Shown here: positions 43,386 through 56,988 of the stretch, piece by piece
Layout: each line of letters begins with the position of its first letter
Position numbering within the stretch: position 1 is the stretch's first letter
Assembly: GCA_947450605.1 (NCBI GenBank)
Contig: CANFWB010000001.1
Location: 42,744 to 106,743, forward strand
From: Burkholderiaceae bacterium
GTDB lineage: Bacteria; Pseudomonadota; Gammaproteobacteria; Burkholderiales; Burkholderiaceae
Length of the DNA stretch: 64,000 nt
Direction: 5' to 3'
Notes under the pieces: model-generated
The model's input: only the letters and a program-made list of their open reading frames with translations
Databases searched by the model: none
What the model was told of the DNA's origin: nothing
Position numbers and translations under genes: made by a program

Positions 43386-43874
43386 ATTTCCATAAAGTCA
43401 TCACCACTCATCATTGCCGGCTGGACCATCTTCGCCCATCCTTTATTTCTTACTCAAGTTCAAGCGCTAACTAATGAAGTAGAAGCGCTCAAGCAAAAGC
43501 ATCCCGCTACTTATCAAAACAAAAATGTAACCAAACGATTGGCTGCGATTTTAAAACTCGCCAATGAAGTCATTCCACAAGATCCCACCCTCCCCCTATA
43601 TCGACAAGGCAATACCCTTGGCGAAGATCATAAGCACTGGTTAAGAGCGAAGTTCTTTCAGCAATATCGATTGTTTTTTCGTTACCACGAGGCAAGCAAA
43701 ATCATTGTGTATGCCTGGGTCAACGATGAGGATACTAAGCGTGCTTATGAAAGTAAGCATGATGCTTACCAAGTATTTTCAAAAATGCTAAAACAAGGTC
43801 ACCCACCAGATGATTGGGAATCGCTGGTAAAAGAAGCCAAAGCAAAATCGCATCAACTTACTCGCATCAAATAA
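43386..43874 (+). CDS. yhaV: YhaV-type mRNA endonuclease toxin with non-canonical start
   Basis: The track starts at an internal TTG (43539), but the open frame begins about 50 codons earlier and those codons match YhaV (IAGWTIFAHPLFLTQVQAL... VEALKQKHPATYQ). No ATG, GTG or TTG lies there in frame. The best start is ATT at 43386, with GAGG 7 nt upstream, giving about 162 aa, the normal YhaV length. The rest has FFQQYRLFFRYHEASKIIVYAW, DAYQVFSKMLKQGHPPDDW, all typical. An alternative is a single-base indel after the ATG at 43370/43373. Either means weak or lost toxin production. Confidence 0.75.
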   Translation: MSIKSSPLIIAGWTIFAHPLFLTQVQALTNEVEALKQKHPATYQNKNVTKRLAAILKLANEVIPQDPTLPLYRQGNTLGEDHKHWLRAKFFQQYRLFFRYHEASKIIVYAWVNDEDTKRAYESKHDAYQVFSKMLKQGHPPDDWESLVKEAKAKSHQLTRIK

Positions 43875-44095
43875 GCTAATTACTGAATTGGGTGGGCATG
43901 ACCCTTTCATGATGGTGCGACATTGCGACTTAAGCGCGTGCAAACCTACCGTAAAAAATGGCTACTAAGAAAAGAAGGTAAATTCCCTAGATGGTTATGT
44001 ATATATGGGTAATAGAAAAACTAGAATAGGCACGAGGCCCATAGCACGCGGGGCTTCATAAAAAATATCCATATAAATCAATAACTTATATACTG

Positions 44096-44187
<92 letters not shown>

Positions 44188-44248
44188 GTACCCTTGATTC
44201 AAATGACTGTAGCCAGCACTACATCATAAACGATAGGAATTGAGGAGC

Positions 44249-44899
44249 TTATTCTGCTTTGGCCAGTCGATCTACCACTCTGCGGGACACATTATGAAGC
44301 CAAGGGTTGGCATTCCAGTGCGCCTGGGCAAAATGATCAATCTGATTTTGATGTTTCAATGTGAGACCAATCACGTCTAGACCCTCCAAGAACATCTGAA
44401 GATGCCTTGGCGACATGGAAAATGTGAACTGATGTTTTGGCGTGCGCACAACCCCATTCTCAATATCAATATCCAACTGAATGGGGCCGAATGCATCATC
44501 AGCCTCTTTCATTAAAGCCTGCACCTGATCTTCTGGCAACACGATCAGCAGCAAGCGATTGCCCATGGCATTGGAATAAAAAATCTCCGCAAAGCTTGAG
44601 GCAATCACTGCCTTAAAACCGTACTGCTGCATCCCCCAAACGGCATGCTCGCGACTAGATCCACACCCATAATTTGGGCCTGCAAGCAACACATCGGTTA
44701 AAGCGTAGGCGGGCTGATTTAAAAAGAAGTCTGACTTTAACTTTCCCTCTTCATCAAAGCGTAAGTCATAAAAAAGCCCATCCTTGAGGCCAGACTTATC
44801 TATACCGCGCAAAAACTGCTTCGGCATTACCTGATCGGTATCGAAATTAGCAATGCGCAAAGGTGCAGCATGCCCTTGAATCATAGTTTGATGAGACAT
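44249..44899 (-). CDS. leuD: LeuD-like aconitase-family small subunit
   Basis: A 216 aa protein with the LeuD swivelling domain: FDTDQVMPKQFLRGIDKSG, GPNYGCGSSREHAVWG (phosphate/carboxylate-binding loop) and FAEIFYSNAMGNRLL. Together with LeuC it interconverts 2- and 3-isopropylmalate or related hydroxyacids. It lies 13 bp after leuC in an operon with PdxA-like, hydrolase and TctC genes and no leuB, so a catabolic substrate rather than leucine biosynthesis is possible. A tRNA lies downstream. Confidence 0.85.
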   Translation of the reverse strand: MSHQTMIQGHAAPLRIANFDTDQVMPKQFLRGIDKSGLKDGLFYDLRFDEEGKLKSDFFLNQPAYALTDVLLAGPNYGCGSSREHAVWGMQQYGFKAVIASSFAEIFYSNAMGNRLLLIVLPEDQVQALMKEADDAFGPIQLDIDIENGVVRTPKHQFTFSMSPRHLQMFLEGLDVIGLTLKHQNQIDHFAQAHWNANPWLHNVSRRVVDRLAKAE

Positions 44900-44912
44900 T
44901 GATATCGCCTTC

Positions 44913-46316
44913 TTATAACTTACGGACGTCGGTAATTTTTCCAGTAATCGCTGCAGCTGCAGCCATCGCTGGACTCATGAGATGGGTAATTGCTCCTCGA
45001 CCTTGACGCCCCTCAAAATTACGATTCGTGGTTGACGCACAGCGCACTCCTGGTGCGAGCACATCATCATTCATAGCAAGACACATCGAGCAACCTGGGT
45101 TGCGCCACTCAAAGCCAGCGGAAATGAGGATATCAGCAATACCCTCCGCCTCAGCCTGCTCTTTAACCGCCCCGGAGCCAGGCACCACCATTGCGCGAAT
45201 ACCTTTGGCCACTTTTCGATCGCCAATCACCTTGACAACACTTCTCAAATCCTCAATGCGGCCATTTGTGCAAGACCCAATAAATACATGCTGAATTGGA
45301 ACGCCCTCAAGCGTTTGCCCAGCTTGTAATTTGGTGTATCGCAATGCCTGCTCAAGGCTTAAATTTTCAACGGGGTCGGAAAATGAATTCATAAGAGGCA
45401 AAGGGGAACCAATCGCCACCGTTTGATCGGGGCTTGTACCCCAAGTGACATGCGGGGCAACAGCACTGGCATCAAATTGATGCTCAATATCAAATTGGGC
45501 ATCTTGATCAGACTTCAAGCCAGCCCAATACGTGACAGCCTGATCTCTAATCTCACCCGTAATATCTACAGCACGCTGTAATACATAATTTACGGCAGTT
45601 TGATCGGGGGCAATTAATGCACCGCGAGCTCCAGCCTCAACCGCCATATTGCATAAAGTAAAGCGAGCTTCAATACTCAGCGCCTCGATAGCGCTTCCAC
45701 AAAATTCAATGACGCAACCGATTGCACCCTTAGCCCCGATTTTGCCAATAATCATCAAGATCAAATCTTTCGATGTACTACCCATCGGCAAAACACCGTT
45801 GACGGTAATTCTCATATTTTTAGCAAGGCGGTAAACCAAGGTCTGAGTTGCCAGCACATGCTCAACCTCTGATGTCCCAATTCCAAAACCTAAAGTCCCC
45901 AATGCACCATAGGTCGTAGTGTGACTATCTCCGCAAATCACCACCATGCCCGGCCTAATCATTCCGTGCTCTGGTGACACCACATGTTCAATACCTTGCA
46001 GGGCATCGTTCGTGTCAAATATGGGGATCAGATATTTATCGCAATTTTTCTTTAGACTCAGCGCCTGCAATGCCGATGCCGGATCAGCAATAATCCTTGG
46101 AGAAGTATGGTGCGTTGGAATGATGTGACTGACCACCGCCACATTCTGACCGGGAACGGGAACTGTATATCCTTTTTCTTTTAAGCCTGCAAAGGCTTGT
46201 GGACTTGTGTATTCATTCATTAAATGCAAGTCACAAAAGAGCAATACGTTCTCTTGATCCAATACGGTGACCGTATGCGCATCAACCAATTTCTGATACA
46301 AGGTTTTTGCAGTCAT
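44913..46316 (-). CDS. leuC: LeuC-like aconitase-family large subunit
   Basis: A 467 aa 3-isopropylmalate dehydratase-type large subunit. The three Fe-S Cys ligands are visible: VFIGSCTNGR, and NPGCSMCLAM. Other family blocks are PEHGMIRPGMVVICGDSHTTTYGALG and GRQGRGAITHLMSP. The length fits LeuC. Its place in a catabolic-looking operon, not beside leuB or leuA, suggests a paralogue for isopropylmalate, citraconate or a substituted malate. The gene order cannot tell which. Confidence 0.9.
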   Translation of the reverse strand: MTAKTLYQKLVDAHTVTVLDQENVLLFCDLHLMNEYTSPQAFAGLKEKGYTVPVPGQNVAVVSHIIPTHHTSPRIIADPASALQALSLKKNCDKYLIPIFDTNDALQGIEHVVSPEHGMIRPGMVVICGDSHTTTYGALGTLGFGIGTSEVEHVLATQTLVYRLAKNMRITVNGVLPMGSTSKDLILMIIGKIGAKGAIGCVIEFCGSAIEALSIEARFTLCNMAVEAGARGALIAPDQTAVNYVLQRAVDITGEIRDQAVTYWAGLKSDQDAQFDIEHQFDASAVAPHVTWGTSPDQTVAIGSPLPLMNSFSDPVENLSLEQALRYTKLQAGQTLEGVPIQHVFIGSCTNGRIEDLRSVVKVIGDRKVAKGIRAMVVPGSGAVKEQAEAEGIADILISAGFEWRNPGCSMCLAMNDDVLAPGVRCASTTNRNFEGRQGRGAITHLMSPAMAAAAAITGKITDVRKL

Positions 46317-46372
46317 ATCAGATCTCTGAAGTAGTTAGGGATGTTGTTGAACTCAAAGACACTCTCATGAAA

Positions 46373-47341
46373 TTAGTTATCCACCTTGATTCCGGCCTTA
46401 GCAATCACATTGCCCCAGAGGTTGTATTCCTTTTTCATATAAGCAGCCATTTCATCGGGGGATGAGGGGGTAGGATCCAGACCTTGCATAATTAACTTCT
46501 CCCGAATTTGCGGATCTCGCAGGGCCTTATTAATGGCAGTATTGAGCTTATTCACGATGGCAGGCGGCATTTTAGGTGGGGCAATAAAGGCATACCAATT
46601 GGCAGCCTCGTAGCCCGGGTAACCCAACTCCGCTATCGTAGGTACATTTGGCAAAGCCTTTGAGCGCTGACGACTGGTTACTGCCAATGCATCCACTTTC
46701 CCAGACTCAATCAATTGCTTTGCGGTAATAATTGTTGCAAACAAAGATGGCACCGTACCGCCCAGCAAATCATTAATTGCAGGACCTCCACCGCGATAAC
46801 CAATATGCATTAATTTTATTTTGGCCGTTGCAGCGAATAGCTCTCCCGCTAAATGACCACCACTACCAGCGCCTGAGCTACCGTAAGCCAAACCGCCCGG
46901 TGTTTTTTCTGCAATAGCAACATACTCAGCCAGCGTTTTTGCCTTGAGAACCTGAGGATTGACGATCAAAGCATTACCTGAAGATACCCCCAACCCAAGC
47001 GGAGTGAGATCTTTTAATGGGTCATAACCTAGTTTGTAAATGTGTGGGCTATAAGCTAAGGGTCCCACTGAACTCAACATAATCAGATAGCCATCAGGGG
47101 TTGCTTTTGAAATGACATCCGTAGCAATGTTGCCGCCAACTCCGGGTTTATTTTCAATGACGACGGGCTGCCCCAATTCCTTGGATACATAAGGAGCAAT
47201 AATTCTGGCTGCAATATCCGTACCGCCACCAGGCGCAAATCCAACATACAGGCGGATGGGTCTTGAGGGATAAGCCTCTTCTGCATACCCCTGCAAAGAG
47301 AAGCAACACAGCAAGAAAAGAGCAATGGATTTAATGGTCAT
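46373..47341 (-). CDS. Tripartite tricarboxylate transporter binding protein (TctC/Bug)
   Basis: A 322 aa periplasmic binding protein: signal peptide to about EA (QGYAEEA), then PSRPIRLYVGFAPGGGTD, VIENKPGVGGNIATDVISK and NVPTIAELGYPGYEAANWYA, typical of Bug proteins. It lies between the hydrolase and leuC in the five-gene operon and probably binds that pathway's substrate. No TctAB membrane subunits lie nearby, so it may depend on a carrier elsewhere or act in sensing. Confidence 0.9.
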   Translation of the reverse strand: MTIKSIALFLLCCFSLQGYAEEAYPSRPIRLYVGFAPGGGTDIAARIIAPYVSKELGQPVVIENKPGVGGNIATDVISKATPDGYLIMLSSVGPLAYSPHIYKLGYDPLKDLTPLGLGVSSGNALIVNPQVLKAKTLAEYVAIAEKTPGGLAYGSSGAGSGGHLAGELFAATAKIKLMHIGYRGGGPAINDLLGGTVPSLFATIITAKQLIESGKVDALAVTSRQRSKALPNVPTIAELGYPGYEAANWYAFIAPPKMPPAIVNKLNTAINKALRDPQIREKLIMQGLDPTPSSPDEMAAYMKKEYNLWGNVIAKAGIKVDN

Positions 47342-47391
47342 GATGATCTCAAATAGGGGTCAAGGGAATTAGATCTCGGATTAGCCAGGAA

Positions 47392-48342
47392 CTAAGCAAT
47401 AAAAGATCGAATGGCTTTATAAATTAAATCGGGGCGCTCTTCCTGCGGGTAATGCCCCGTAGGAATATCGGTACCCTCAAGATCGTCGGCCCACTTACCC
47501 CAAGCTGCCAATGGCGTAAAGTGTCTTCCACAGTGACTGTTGCTTCCCCATAGAACCATAACTGGGCAGGTAATTTTCTTATTGCTTGCCAAGTCGGCGG
47601 TATCCATTTCCAAATCAATGGATACCGTGGCGCGATAGTCCTCGCAAATCGCATGTATTTGCTCCGGCGTAGTGCAGCGGGCATATTCTGCCAAAGCTTC
47701 AGGGGCAAATATTTTTAAGCCAACGCCTTTTTTATTCAGCTTGTAGTTGATGTAGTAATTCAAGTCCCCGCATATTAAGCGCTCTGGGAAAGGCTCTTTT
47801 TGTGCCATGAAAAACCAATGATAGGACTCAAGCCCCCACCCCATCGTGACATTATTCAAGACTTCATGGGTTGGCACGATATCCAAAGGAATGAATTTCG
47901 TTACTACCTCAGGGTGATCCAAGCACATCCTGAAGCCCACACGCGCACCTCGATCATGCCCAACTACAGGAAATGTTGAGAAGCCTAGCTGCGCCATGAC
48001 CTTCACGGCATCATTGGCCATCGTCCGAAACGAGTACTCCGAGTGGTCGCCGCCGCCCAAGGGCTTATCGCTATCGCCATAGCCGCGTAGATCAATTGCA
48101 ACCACCGTAAAGTGCTTAGCCAAGGTTGGGGCAACCTTATGCCAGGTCACATGGGTCAGCGGATTGCCATGAATTAATAAGAGGGGTGGTCCACTACCAC
48201 CAATAACACCATTGATGTTGACACCATCCCCCGGTAATTTGAAAGACTTAAAGCCTTCCATTAAGTTTGCATTATGCGGAATGAGTGGATCAAACTCTAA
48301 AGACTCAATATCAGCAGGAGTATGAATTTTTTTTCTAGTCAC
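47392..48342 (-). CDS. Alpha/beta hydrolase, haloacetate (fluoroacetate) dehalogenase-like
   Basis: A 316 aa alpha/beta hydrolase: oxyanion-side LLLIHGNPLTHVTWH, nucleophile motif GHDRGARVGFRM with Asp in place of Ser, and catalytic His in IPTGHYPQEE. The carboxylate-binding Arg pair follows the Asp, YHWFFMAQ gives the His-Trp pair and CEDYRATVSIDLEMD the Tyr that hold the halogen in fluoroacetate dehalogenases, so these residues are kept. It might dehalogenate a 2-haloacid or act on a related ester; other members with the same residues exist. Part of the pdxA-like/leuCD operon. The track Met at 48342 fits. Confidence 0.85.
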   Translation of the reverse strand: MTRKKIHTPADIESLEFDPLIPHNANLMEGFKSFKLPGDGVNINGVIGGSGPPLLLIHGNPLTHVTWHKVAPTLAKHFTVVAIDLRGYGDSDKPLGGGDHSEYSFRTMANDAVKVMAQLGFSTFPVVGHDRGARVGFRMCLDHPEVVTKFIPLDIVPTHEVLNNVTMGWGLESYHWFFMAQKEPFPERLICGDLNYYINYKLNKKGVGLKIFAPEALAEYARCTTPEQIHAICEDYRATVSIDLEMDTADLASNKKITCPVMVLWGSNSHCGRHFTPLAAWGKWADDLEGTDIPTGHYPQEERPDLIYKAIRSFIA

Positions 48343-48353
48343 GATGCTCTCTC

Positions 48354-49361
48354 TTACTTATTTTTTCTTGCAGTAGCCAAATTGGCAATCACATCAAAAG
48401 CCCTTTTCATGGCGCCAACGTCTGCAATACCTTTGCCAACAATGTCATAGGCGGTGCCATGGGAAGGCGTGGTGTATAGGGTTTTAAGGCCACCCGTTAG
48501 AGTGACGCCCTCAGAAAAACCGAGCAACTTGGTGGCAATTTGCCCCTGGTCGTGATACATGATGACGACTGCATCAAAATCCCCTGCACGCGCTTTTAAG
48601 AAAACTGTGTCTGATGGAAATGGACCTTCGCATGGCAGATTTTCTGCGCGCAATCTATCTAAGGTCGGCCGAATAATTTCAATCTCTTCCATGCCAAATA
48701 GACCACCCTCTCCATTGTGAGGATTTAGGGCTGCCACTCCAATTCGGGGCTGCGTCTTTCCAAGGCCACGCATAGTCTCATGAGCCAAGCGCAAGGCACC
48801 TTCAATTCTTTCGGGAATAACCAGATCAACGGCTTGACGTAGGCTCACGTGAGAAGTGACACGGAAAGTGCAAAACAGTTTGATTAAATTCACTTCGCCG
48901 TAATAGCCCTCATGATCATTCCACTTGGCAAACATTTCATGCTCATCCCGATACTTCCAGCCGCCTTTATTTAATGCGCCCTTATTCAGTGGCGCAAAGC
49001 AAACTGCATCAATTTTTCCAGCGTGAACCATATCGGTCATCACTTTTAAGGTTTCTCCAGTGAGTCGACCCGACTCGATTGAAGTCAAGCCACGCTCAAT
49101 TAAGCTCGGATCAATATTGTGTAAATCGATCATCTGAATTCCAGGCTTAGACCAATCGACAGAATCGACATCCTCCACCACATTGACTGTCAACTGAATA
49201 TTGGCATCAGCCATACCGAGTTCAAGAACCCTTCGATCCCCAACCACCAAAACCCGAGACTTCTCATGCGTCATCGGATCAGCTAGCAGCTTCACGGCAA
49301 CCTCCGGGCCAATACCGGTTACATCACCCAACATTAGGCCAACAATTGGCTTTTGACTCAT
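48354..49361 (-). CDS. PdxA-family dehydrogenase (PdxA2/TphB-like)
   Basis: The start at 49361 has GAAGGG 6-7 nt upstream and opens MSQKPIVGLMLGD. About 335 aa: GDVTGIGPEVAVKLL, NPHNGEGGLFGMEE with a metal-binding His, and MYHDQGQIATKLLGF. The end GGLKTLYTTPSHGTAYDI replaces the usual SVDHGTA. The family includes 4-hydroxythreonine-phosphate, 4-phospho-erythronate and terephthalate-cis-diol dehydrogenases, all NAD-dependent and decarboxylating. In an operon with LeuCD, which also acts on hydroxydiacids, a pathway-specific paralogue is likely. First gene of the operon; divergent from LysR. Confidence 0.85.
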   Translation of the reverse strand: MSQKPIVGLMLGDVTGIGPEVAVKLLADPMTHEKSRVLVVGDRRVLELGMADANIQLTVNVVEDVDSVDWSKPGIQMIDLHNIDPSLIERGLTSIESGRLTGETLKVMTDMVHAGKIDAVCFAPLNKGALNKGGWKYRDEHEMFAKWNDHEGYYGEVNLIKLFCTFRVTSHVSLRQAVDLVIPERIEGALRLAHETMRGLGKTQPRIGVAALNPHNGEGGLFGMEEIEIIRPTLDRLRAENLPCEGPFPSDTVFLKARAGDFDAVVIMYHDQGQIATKLLGFSEGVTLTGGLKTLYTTPSHGTAYDIVGKGIADVGAMKRAFDVIANLATARKNK

Positions 49362-49502
49362 GGAATACCCTTCAGTGAAATAGTTATTCAAATATTTGCC
49401 ACCCAAATACAGCAGCAATTGTGCGGATTTTCTTCATACTAACTGATGAAATTGAGTTTATAGTTAACATTTATTTACAACTTTAGTTACTTAAACTTAA
49501 CT
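49362..49502. promoter_or_regulatory. Divergent promoter region, catabolic operon and LysR gene
   Basis: A 141-bp AT-rich gap between the pdxA-like gene and the lysR gene, the classic location of a LysR binding site and both promoters. Short inverted motifs (AGTT-N13-AACT around 49460-49483) are present, but none is decisive. Control of the operon by the LysR protein and an acidic effector is inferred from layout. Confidence 0.4.
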
Positions 49503-50411
49503 ATGAATCAATTCTCAGATATCGCTTTTTTCTCGCTCCTCATTAAAAAAGGTGGCCTCAATAGCGCGGCCCAAGAAATGGGGGTGACACCCCCAGCCGT
49601 CAGTAAGCGCCTCTCCAATCTTGAGGCACGACTCGGCGTGAGACTACTCAATAGAACCACTCGGCGCATTAGCCTAACCCCTGAGGGTGATATCTACCTG
49701 ATAGAGGGAGGCAAGGTACTGAATGACCTTGAAGCTCTGGAGCAATCGATAGCAGGAAGCAAAGTCACTCCAAAGGGAACCATTCGTATCGGCGCAACTC
49801 TGGGATTTGGTCGAAGGTACATTGCGCCAGCACTATCTAAATTTGCTGGCACCTATAAAGATGTTGAGATTCAACTTCACCTTACGGATAAGCCAATTAA
49901 TGCCCTTGAACAAGATATCGATTTATTTATTCATTTCGGCAACTTGCCGGATACAAGGCTGACCTCTCGGATTCTGATCCCCAATAAACGCATTCTTTGC
50001 GCATCCCCCAAATATCTCCAAAGGAATAGTGCACCTCAAACCCCTAAGGATCTAGCTCAACATCAATGCATCTTTCTCAGGGAGAGCAATGAAACGTTCG
50101 GAACCTGGCACTTACACTCTGGCAATAAGCATGAGACGATTAAAGTGCGAGGGCAGCTGACCACCAATGATGGGGAATCAGCCACTGCATGGGCGCTGGA
50201 AGGTCATGGAATTTTATTGCGATCCGTTTGGGAGATTAATCCTCACTTACAGTCAGGCAAACTACAGCAAATACTCGCTGACTGGGACTTGCCATCAGCA
50301 AATATCTCGCTTGTTCTTCCAGAAAAAAAGAATATGTCTGCCGCAGTGCGCGCATTGGTTGATTTTTTAGTGGAAAGCTTTAAAGATTCATCTCTCCATA
50401 AAACAAAATAG
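49503..50411 (+). CDS. LysR-type transcriptional regulator
   Basis: A 302 aa LysR protein: winged helix in the first 60 residues (LNSAAQEMGVTPPAVSKRLSNLE) and an effector domain starting near 90 (GTIRIGATLGFGRRYIAP). It is divergent from the pdxA-like gene 141 bp away, so it most likely controls the five-gene operon in response to its substrate or an intermediate. No effector can be read from sequence. Confidence 0.93.
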   Translation: MNQFSDIAFFSLLIKKGGLNSAAQEMGVTPPAVSKRLSNLEARLGVRLLNRTTRRISLTPEGDIYLIEGGKVLNDLEALEQSIAGSKVTPKGTIRIGATLGFGRRYIAPALSKFAGTYKDVEIQLHLTDKPINALEQDIDLFIHFGNLPDTRLTSRILIPNKRILCASPKYLQRNSAPQTPKDLAQHQCIFLRESNETFGTWHLHSGNKHETIKVRGQLTTNDGESATAWALEGHGILLRSVWEINPHLQSGKLQQILADWDLPSANISLVLPEKKNMSAAVRALVDFLVESFKDSSLHKTK

Positions 50412-50433
50412 CCCCGAAAGCACGCTTAAAGAA

Positions 50434-51174
50434 TTATCTAAACGCCATCACGATAATTAAGATGCCGGATGTCAGCATGACTAGCTCCATCAATTGCAAA
50501 AATTGTTTTTCGGAAAGCGTCAGAACAATTTTTTTAGAAAAAATAGAGCCAATCAATACGAACGAGCCAATCAACAAACCTTGAACTATGGCAGTGGAGT
50601 CCAGCAATCCAAGCCGATGGAATACGATGCCCTTGGTAAATAAGATGGCTAAAGTGCTAGTAGCCTCCGTACCAAGGAAGGCCCCCTTACTTAAGCCGTA
50701 GGCCAAGAAGAATGGCGTGTTGATAGCGCCGGTAGTGGCAACAATACCGGTGAGATAGCCAATAAATAGCCCGACAAGCGCCATATGCCATAAGCGCAAA
50801 ACAAAATTTTGCTTGCGCATCCAACGCCTTACCGGAATAAGGGCAATCAGAAAAGTACCGAGTATGAGTTGTACTAAAGTCTCGTTGAGAGACACCAGCG
50901 TGTTAGCTCCCAAGGCAACGGCGGGGATAGCAGTCAAGCTATAAACCAAGCAGGCCTTCCAATCAATCACTCGCCACCACAAAAAAACTCGAGATAGATT
51001 CGCTACAGTCGCGGTAATTGCCATCACTGGAATGGCTTCAATGGGCCCATAAAAATACACCAGTGCAGGCATCAGAATAATGGCAGTTCCAAATCCAATC
51101 ACACCACCAAAAATTCCAGCAAGGAAGCCCAGAAAACCTAAAACGACACTAGCCAAGATTATTTCAAACATCAT
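50434..51174 (-). CDS. TSUP/TauE-SafE family membrane protein
   Basis: A 246 aa membrane protein with about seven to eight helices: FLAGIFGGVIGFGTAIILMPAL opens it with the family's G-G-x-x-G-F-G and the second half holds the repeat GYLTGIVATTGAINTPFFLA. These carriers move sulphite, sulphoacetate or other organosulphonates, or other small anions. It is only 22 bp beyond the lysR stop (convergent) and 18 bp from serS on the same strand, so its link to the catabolic operon is uncertain. Confidence 0.88.
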   Translation of the reverse strand: MMFEIILASVVLGFLGFLAGIFGGVIGFGTAIILMPALVYFYGPIEAIPVMAITATVANLSRVFLWWRVIDWKACLVYSLTAIPAVALGANTLVSLNETLVQLILGTFLIALIPVRRWMRKQNFVLRLWHMALVGLFIGYLTGIVATTGAINTPFFLAYGLSKGAFLGTEATSTLAILFTKGIVFHRLGLLDSTAIVQGLLIGSFVLIGSIFSKKIVLTLSEKQFLQLMELVMLTSGILIIVMAFR

Positions 51175-51192
51175 TGCATTTAAATTGAATAG

Positions 51193-52518
<1,326 letters not shown>

Positions 52519-53260
52519 TTAGGGTGTTAGGAGTGCTAATGCGGTACTCATTAAGCTCTAGTTTAAGCGTAAGACTTCAGCGCCCGCAGGTGGCGTAAAG
52601 CTAAAGCGATTGGCGGGTAAATTAACATTGAGCACAATCTTATCCAAAGTCACTAAAACGACGCTTCCCAGGCCGTCAATCAACTCCAGCGCTTTAGGCA
52701 GGCCATTGACCATGCCTACGGAAATCTTGGTATAGGGCAAGTCGTTTCCATTTTTTGCATTGGGATTTTTCTTGGGCGCCAGGGCAACCCATTTCATACC
52801 CAGACGCTCTTCGCCCTCTACTAAATCAAAATGTTGATCCAGGGAGGTTTCGCCAAATAGGATTGCGGCTGGTGTGGTAGCTAAAGCCTGCCCCGCCGGA
52901 CGAAAAGTAGCTTGATTTAAATCCTTATCCCACAGAATGAGTTGCCTCCCATCGGCAATCAACTTTTGCTCGTAGGGCTTTTGGGTCTCCCAAATAAATC
53001 TACCAGGACGCTGAAATACAAAACGCCCTTGGGTTTGACGAATGACCTTTAAACCCTTGTCTTGAGGCTCATTGGCCTTAGGGGCACGTAATTGCTGCTG
53101 AACAAACTCCCCTTCAGCCGTTTTTGAATTGCGCACAAATTGACGTAATTGCTCTGTACCACTGTCACCGTTAGCATAAACAGGGTTGGCGAATAAAGAG
53201 ACTGTGAGGGCACACGCCACAGCGGCCACTACCGATATCAATCTTTGCAAAGTAATGGCC

Positions 53261-56569
<3,309 letters not shown>

Positions 56570-56593
56570 TATCAATTCAGCCAAGGGATCAAC

Positions 56594-56624
56594 AAAAATG
56601 CCTAGCAGTGCTAGGCATTTTTTT
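56594..56624 (+). terminator. Intrinsic terminator of trxB (copy 1 of a duplicated hairpin)
   Basis: A 12-bp stem (AAAAATGCCTAG / CTAGGCATTTTT) with a 5-nt loop CAGTG, followed by more T on the + strand. It is identical over 29 bp to the hairpin at 57299-57327. Confidence 0.92.
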
Positions 56625-56646
56625 ATTAACAGTTAGATATAAAACA

Positions 56647-56988
56647 CTAAATACTGAGTGCTAGCAATGCAAGCTCAGGCGCCCTATCTAAAATCTTCAG
56701 CAATGCTTTAGCAGCTCCGGTAGGGCTACGTTTGCCCTGCTCCCAGTTTCGGATAGTTTCTAGAGAGACCTCAATTCGATTAGAAAACTCTTGCTGAGAT
56801 AAACCCATTCTCTCTCGCACACCTTTTGCATATTTAGCAGCATCCAACATGGCGCATACATCATCTTGCTGTTGATGCAATTTAATCAATCGCTCAGAAG
56901 TAGCATCAAGCAACTTTTTATCCACAAACCCTTTCGGAAAACTACTAGGGTCATTTAGATCTACGCTAACTCGAGTGATTTTCTTCAT
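56647..56988 (-). CDS. XRE-family antitoxin of a BrnT-type module
   Basis: A 113 aa protein with an N-terminal about 60-residue helical part and a C-terminal HTH: MGLSQQEFSNRIEVSLETIRNWEQGKRSPTG. It overlaps the toxin gene by 23 bp and would bind it and repress the operon. Most BrnT partners (BrnA) are ribbon-helix-helix; here the partner is an XRE protein, resembling the HigA/VapA-like class that is often linked to BrnT-like toxins. Confidence 0.85.
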   Translation of the reverse strand: MKKITRVSVDLNDPSSFPKGFVDKKLLDATSERLIKLHQQQDDVCAMLDAAKYAKGVRERMGLSQQEFSNRIEVSLETIRNWEQGKRSPTGAAKALLKILDRAPELALLALSI

